Both the position numbers and the translations under genes were made by a program. A stretch of DNA of 64,000 nucleotides from Thiotrichaceae bacterium (lineage in GTDB: Bacteria > Pseudomonadota > Gammaproteobacteria > Beggiatoales > Beggiatoaceae): NCBI GenBank assembly GCA_011391085.1, contig JAABRD010000023.1:1-64000 (forward strand), in the 5' to 3' direction. The notes beneath the pieces are model-generated. The model searched no databases, had not been told where the DNA came from, and saw only the letters and a list, made by a program, of their open reading frames with translations. Of the stretch, positions 59,346 to 64,000 are shown piece after piece (positions within the stretch are counted from its first letter, which is position 1; every line of letters starts with the position of its first letter).

Positions 59346-59444
59346 GAAAGATTGTGGACTGCTGAAAAATTGTATTTATAACGCTATTTAGTTTATCATA
59401 TCACCAATATTTCAGAATAGTCAATCGTCATCTCTCATTATTAC

Positions 59445-59581
59445 AGGACTTACGCAACCGCCGGTATTTACCCCAACCCAACCCACCCCGCACGCGGGGA
59501 TGGAGTCCCCCCGTGTACGGGGGGCAGGGGGGGTGATGGTGTGTAAAATCAAATAGTTACAAAAACGGTTGCGTAAGTCCT
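59445..59581. mobile_element. AGGACTTACGCA-type element
   Basis: 137 bp from AGGACTTACGCAACCG to CGGTTGCGTAAGTCCT, with a CACGCGGGGATGGAGTCCCC and GTGTACGGGGGGC centre. No clear target duplication. Confidence 0.8.
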
Positions 59582-59587
59582 ATATTA

Positions 59588-59752
59588 GGTAGTGATGCAA
59601 TGTGGGTGAAATATCGTGCGGTTTCTCTTCGTCTTGAACTTTGATTTAGATGATTAAATGAGGGCTATGACAGGAGGCTATGACTAATCAGAGTCCATCT
59701 GAAAATCATTCTAATCAAAGTTCAGACATTTCACCCACATTGCATCACTACC
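59588..59752. mobile_element. GGTAGTGATG-family element (type A), perfect target duplication
   Basis: 165 bp reference copy with both terminal repeats. CTATATTA flanks it exactly on both sides (59580-59587 and 59753-59760). It ends 22 bases before the start of the PAS kinase. Confidence 0.95.
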
Positions 59753-59774
59753 CTATATTATTCTAAACTAACAA

Positions 59775-62700
59775 TATGAACTTTCCTAAACTCTTTCTAT
59801 TCCCCAAATCTTTACACAATCTTTGGGGGCCCTGGCCAGTTCTCGTGTTCTCTTTATTGTGTACCGTGGCCAGTTGGCATTTTGCCAAAGAAGATGTCAC
59901 TCAGGCCAATGAGGCCCAATTTCAATTACGAGTCGAACGTTTGAAGGCAATTATAGTCAATCGCATGATGGCCTATCAACAACTGCTACAAGGAGGCGCA
60001 AGTTTATTCCATACCCCAGAACAGGTCTCGCGTGTAGAATGGCGTCACTACGTCAATAGTTTGCAACTGGATCAATATTACCCTGGCTTTGTCACTCTGG
60101 GTTTCAGTCAACATCTTACGCCTGCTGAACTACCTGACTACATTGCGAAAAGACGTGCCGAAGGTTTTCCTGATTTTACCATCAAACCGGTTGGGCACCG
60201 GGACGAATATGTCATTATTACCTATTTTGAACCCTTCACGTCATCAAATATGACCATCCTGGGGTATGATGCCTTCTTTGAACCCGTCCGGCAGGCAACT
60301 TTGGAACGCGCCCGGGACACGGGAAAACCGACCCTTTCGGGCAAAATGACTTTGATACAAGACGCTTCCAATTCAGAACCCCAAGCGGGTTTTCTTATTT
60401 ATGTTCCGGTTTATCAGCCTCATCAACCGCAACACACTGTGGCAGACCGGCGCCAAGCCATATTTGGTTATGTCTATGGCGCCTTTCGGATTAAAGATTT
60501 GATGCAAGCCATCATAGAAATCCGGCAACCTGACATTGACTTTGAAATCTATGATGGTGAGAAAATCAACGCCAATACGTTTATGTATGACGATATGCCA
60601 CATCATACGGAATATCCACATCGGTTCACTCAAACCATCCCCCTGGACATCGCAGGGCACAAGTGGACGCTGGTATTTTCCTCCTTGCCTCAATTTGACG
60701 TGGATACTCATAATGAATCTCCTTCCATCTTATTAGTGGCCGGTATTCTTCTGAGTCTCTTGTTATTTAGACTGTTAAACTCTAATGTGCATTTACGCAC
60801 CGAAATCGTGAAACGTCAGCAAGCGGAGGAAGCCTTACGTCAAAGTGAAGAACAACTACGCAAATATTTTGAATTACCTTTGATTGGAATGGCGACGACT
60901 TCCCTCACGAAGGGTTGGGTGCATGTCAACGATAAACTCTGTGACATCTTAGGTTATCCCAGAGAGGAACTGATTCAATTGACTTGGACCGAATTGACTT
61001 ATCCCGACGACCTAGCACCGGACCTGGCCCAATTCCAACGAGTGTTGGCCGGTGAGATCAGTGGATATACGATGGATAAACGATTTATTCGCAAAGATCG
61101 ACAAGTTGTGTATACCACCCTTTCGGTTCAAGGGGTACGGAATGCGACGGGGGCAGTTGATTATTTTGTCGTTTGCGTACAAGACATTACCTCCCGCAAA
61201 CAAGCTGAAGATGCCCTGCGCATCAGCGAAGAACGTTTTGAATTGGCCATGCGCGGGGCTAACGATGGAATTTGGGATTGGGACATTGTGGCAGATCAAG
61301 TTTATTATTCTTTTCGATTTAGGCAAATGTTAGGTGTGCCAGAACATGAGTCATTTTCCGTCGAAAATTTTATTGCCCATGTCCCTCCCGAAGAAATGAT
61401 TCGAATGAACCGCATTGCCCAGGCATACTTGCAAAAACAAATACCTGCGTATGAAATCACTCTCCACATTCGACACTGGGCCGGCCATTACCTGTGGATT
61501 CTAGTCCGGGCCGCCGCCGTCTGGGATACACAAGGGGCACCCATTCGCATGGTGGGCACTCTTACCGATTTAACTTTGCAAAAACAGACCGAAGATGCCC
61601 TACGTTCTCAACAAGACTTTCTGCGGCTGGTGATCGACAATTTGCCACTGTTGATATTTTGGAAAAACCAGGATTCGGTCTTCTTAGGTTGTAACCAACA
61701 CGTTGCCGACCTTAGCGGTTTGTCAACGCCCGACGCGATTGTGGGGAAAACCGACTATGATTTAGTATGGCGAGATTTGGCGGAACAATATCGCCAAGAT
61801 GACCTGTGCGTCATGCAATATGATACGCCAAAATTGCATTTCGTTGAACCTTTTTTACGAATCGACCAAGGTACCAGATGGATAGAAACCAACAAGATTC
61901 CTTTGCATGATGACGTTGGCAAAGTCATCGGCATATTAGGGACTGCCGAAGATATTACGGAACGCAAACAAGCCGAAGAGTTGTTGAAAGAATATCACCA
62001 ACGCCTAGAACAACAAGTCGCTGAACGCACATACGAATTGGCCGAAAAAAATCTCTTATTGCAACAAGAACGAGAGAAGTTTGCCACTGTGTTAGATAGC
62101 ATTGAGGCCAGTGTTTATGTGGTGGATATGCAAACCCACCAAATCCTCTTTGCCAACGATTATGTCAAACGAATCCTTGCCGCTAAGGAAAACTTGAACG
62201 GCCAAATTTGTTGGCAAGTCTTACAAACCGAACAAATCGACCCTTGTTCTTTTTGTACCAATGATAAATTAGTGACCCCCGAAGGAATTCCGACTGGCGT
62301 GTATACTTGGGAATTTCAGAACACTCTGACAGGCCAATGGTTTTATATCCAAGACCGTGCCATTCACTGGTCTGATGGCCGGCTGGTGCGATTGGAAGTG
62401 GCGACTGATGTCACGTCCCGCAAACAAATGGAAGAAGATTTGCATCAAAGTGAGATACGTTATCGTCGGCTGTTTGAAGACTCGCCGGTAGCCATGTGGG
62501 AAGAAGATTTCTCGGCCCTGAAGACCGAAGTTCTGCGCCTTCAACACCAGGGGGTGACCGACCTGGCCGGTTATTTAACGCAGTTTCCTGACGAACTGTG
62601 GCGCCTGGTCAATTTACTCAAAGTGATCGATGTGAATAAAGCGGCCTTGGAATTATACGGTGCCACCAGTAAGGCGGAATTATTTGCGAATTTAAGCAAC

Positions 62701-64000
62701 ATTGTGGCAAATGCAGGTCCTAACCTCATTAAAGAAATGGTTGCCATTGCTGAAGGGCGCACCCACTGGGCGTTGGAAACCACCAATGTCACGTTACAAG
62801 GTGACCATCGTCAGGTTTCGTTAAAAGCTTCGGTGATGTCCGGTTTTGAGGACACTTATGCCAAGATGATTGTCTCCGTTATGGATATTACGCAACGCAA
62901 ACAAATGGAGATGGCGTTACGGGAACGTGACCAGTTCCATCGTCTCTTACTTGAAGAGTCACCGATAGGTTTAGTGTTGCTGAACCACACGGGCTATTTT
63001 CTTGAAGTCAATCAAGCCTTTCTACAAATGATTGGTTACTCCCTTTCAGAATTACAAGAGAAGACTTTTTGGGACATCACCCCCCCTCACAAACATGAAA
63101 AATTAGACCAAGAACACTATGACAGGTTATGTTACACAGGGCGTTGTGGACCTTTTGAGAAAGAGTATGTCCATAAACAGGGACACGTGATCCCCATTCG
63201 AGTCTCCTGCGTGTTACTAGAACGACAAAGGACGCCATTCTTTTGGTGCAATATAGAAGACATTACCGAACCGAAACAAGTCGAGACGGCCTTGCGCCTG
63301 GCTAAAGAAGCGGCGGAAGCGGCTAACCTGGCCAAAAGTGCCTTTCTCGCCAATATGAGTCACGAGTTACGCACTCCTTTAAATGGCATCTTAGGTTACA
63401 CGCAAATTCTTCAACTGGATAAAACCTTGACCGAGAAACAATTGGATGGGATCCGTGTCATTCACCGCAGTGGCGAATATCTGTTGACTCTAATTAGTGA
63501 CATTTTGGACCTCTCTAAAATCGAAGCAGGGCGGATTGAATTATATCCCGTCGAGGTTCATTTAGGCCGTTTCATTTCTAGCCTCACGGACCTCTTTAAA
63601 ATGCGGGCCCATCAAAAAAGCGTGGCCTTCGTCTATCAACCCTGGTCTCCACTTCCCTTCGCTATTAAGGCCGATGATAAGAGATTACGTCAGATTCTGA
63701 TCAACCTGTTAGGAAACGCCATCAAATTTACTCAAGCAGGGCAAGTGACTTTGAAAATCGGCTATCAACAAGGTAAGTTACGTCTGCAAGTAGAAGATAC
63801 CGGGATTGGCATTGCCGCCGCCGATTTGGCCAAAATTTTTGAACCGTTCCAACAAGCCGGCGACCCTAAATATAAGGCACAAGGAACCGGCTTAGGACTG
63901 CCCATTACCAAAAAATTGGTGGAGATGATGGGTGGTCAATTACTGGTAGAAAGTGTCGTAGGCAAAGGCAGTTTATTCTGGGCTGAGTTAACATTGCCTG
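59775..64000 (+). CDS. CHASE-multi-PAS hybrid-type histidine kinase (partial at window end)
   Basis: At least 1408 residues, open to the end of the window. An N-terminal transmembrane segment (PWPVLVFSLLCTVASW) is followed by a periplasmic CHASE domain (FVTLGFSQHL, GYDAFFEPVRQATLERARDT) and a second membrane helix near 320 (ILLVAGILLSLLLFRLL). About six PAS/PAC units follow (ITSRKQAEDALRISEERFEL repeats). HisKA has [20 protein letters not shown] (His near 1196); HATPase has NLLGNAIKF, VEDTGIGIA and GTGLGLPIT. Receiver domains may lie beyond. CHASE suggests an external small-molecule signal. The ATG directly follows a mobile element and has no clear ribosome-binding site. Confidence 0.9.

Overview
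The window looks like a chromosome segment from a gammaproteobacterium of moderate GC. The best single clue is an HflD homologue, a family essentially restricted to Gammaproteobacteria. A periplasmic alpha-carbonic anhydrase, a hydrogenase-type maturation protease, very large hybrid kinases, many toxin-antitoxin (TA) modules and dense palindromic repeats would suit a large sulfur bacterium of the Beggiatoa/Thioploca/Thiomargarita type. That lineage assignment is inference; no rRNA is present. Housekeeping genes are scattered singly rather than in conserved operons: ubiX, corA-like, ssrA (tmRNA), hflD, hrpA, ribE, tlyA, trpA and an M16 peptidase pair.

Layout. 0-6.4 kb: P-loop GTPase, carbonic anhydrase, ubiX, CorA-family transporter, a secreted coiled-coil protein, tmRNA with tag ANDEVYALAA, hflD. 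6.5-12.7 kb: two paralogous PD-(D/E)XK-like genes around a MntA/HepT module with a frameshifted toxin, a nucleotide-sugar dehydrogenase cut short at a mobile repeat, YefM with a YoeB lacking a start codon, VapBC, and a chimeric HicB. 12.9-18.9 kb: a surface-polysaccharide cluster (TPR-GT61, DegT/StrS aminotransferase, and a glycosyltransferase-TPR-methyltransferase-methyltransferase fusion). 19-23.9 kb: UPF0175/DUF3368, an orphan HigA, a VapBC split by a transposed element, another VapBC, HicBA and a broken DUF5615 gene. 23.9-35.2 kb: an exported S33-like hydrolase, a 2038-residue Ser/Thr kinase-ATPase-histidine kinase hybrid, and a second Ser/Thr kinase with a long coiled coil. 35.2-40.5 kb: a tandem array of TA gene pairs, each introduced by a full or partial copy of one compound repeat. 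40.6-64 kb: hrpA, an Eco57I-like restriction-modification enzyme, a REC-HK-REC-REC protein, LRR and TPR proteins, ribE, tlyA, hicAB, trpA, two M16 peptidases, a hydrogenase maturation protease and a CHASE/multi-PAS histidine kinase running off the end.

Repeats are the most striking feature. At least three families of short non-coding elements with terminal inverted repeats occur: (i) GGTAGTGATGCAATGTGGG ends with clear 8-bp target duplications; (ii) GGTAGTGTTG ends around a GGAGTACGGAATT palindrome; (iii) AAGTACYGAAGCAGAAATT ends. A fourth element type has AGGACTTACGCA ends, and several simple palindromes occur in gaps. They split genes, mark deletion junctions, lie in frame inside a gene, and supply or abut stop codons. 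The most system-like item is the 35-40 kb TA cassette array, whose shared repeat carries hairpins, a possible promoter, a ribosome-binding site and, in two copies, the same first eight codons.
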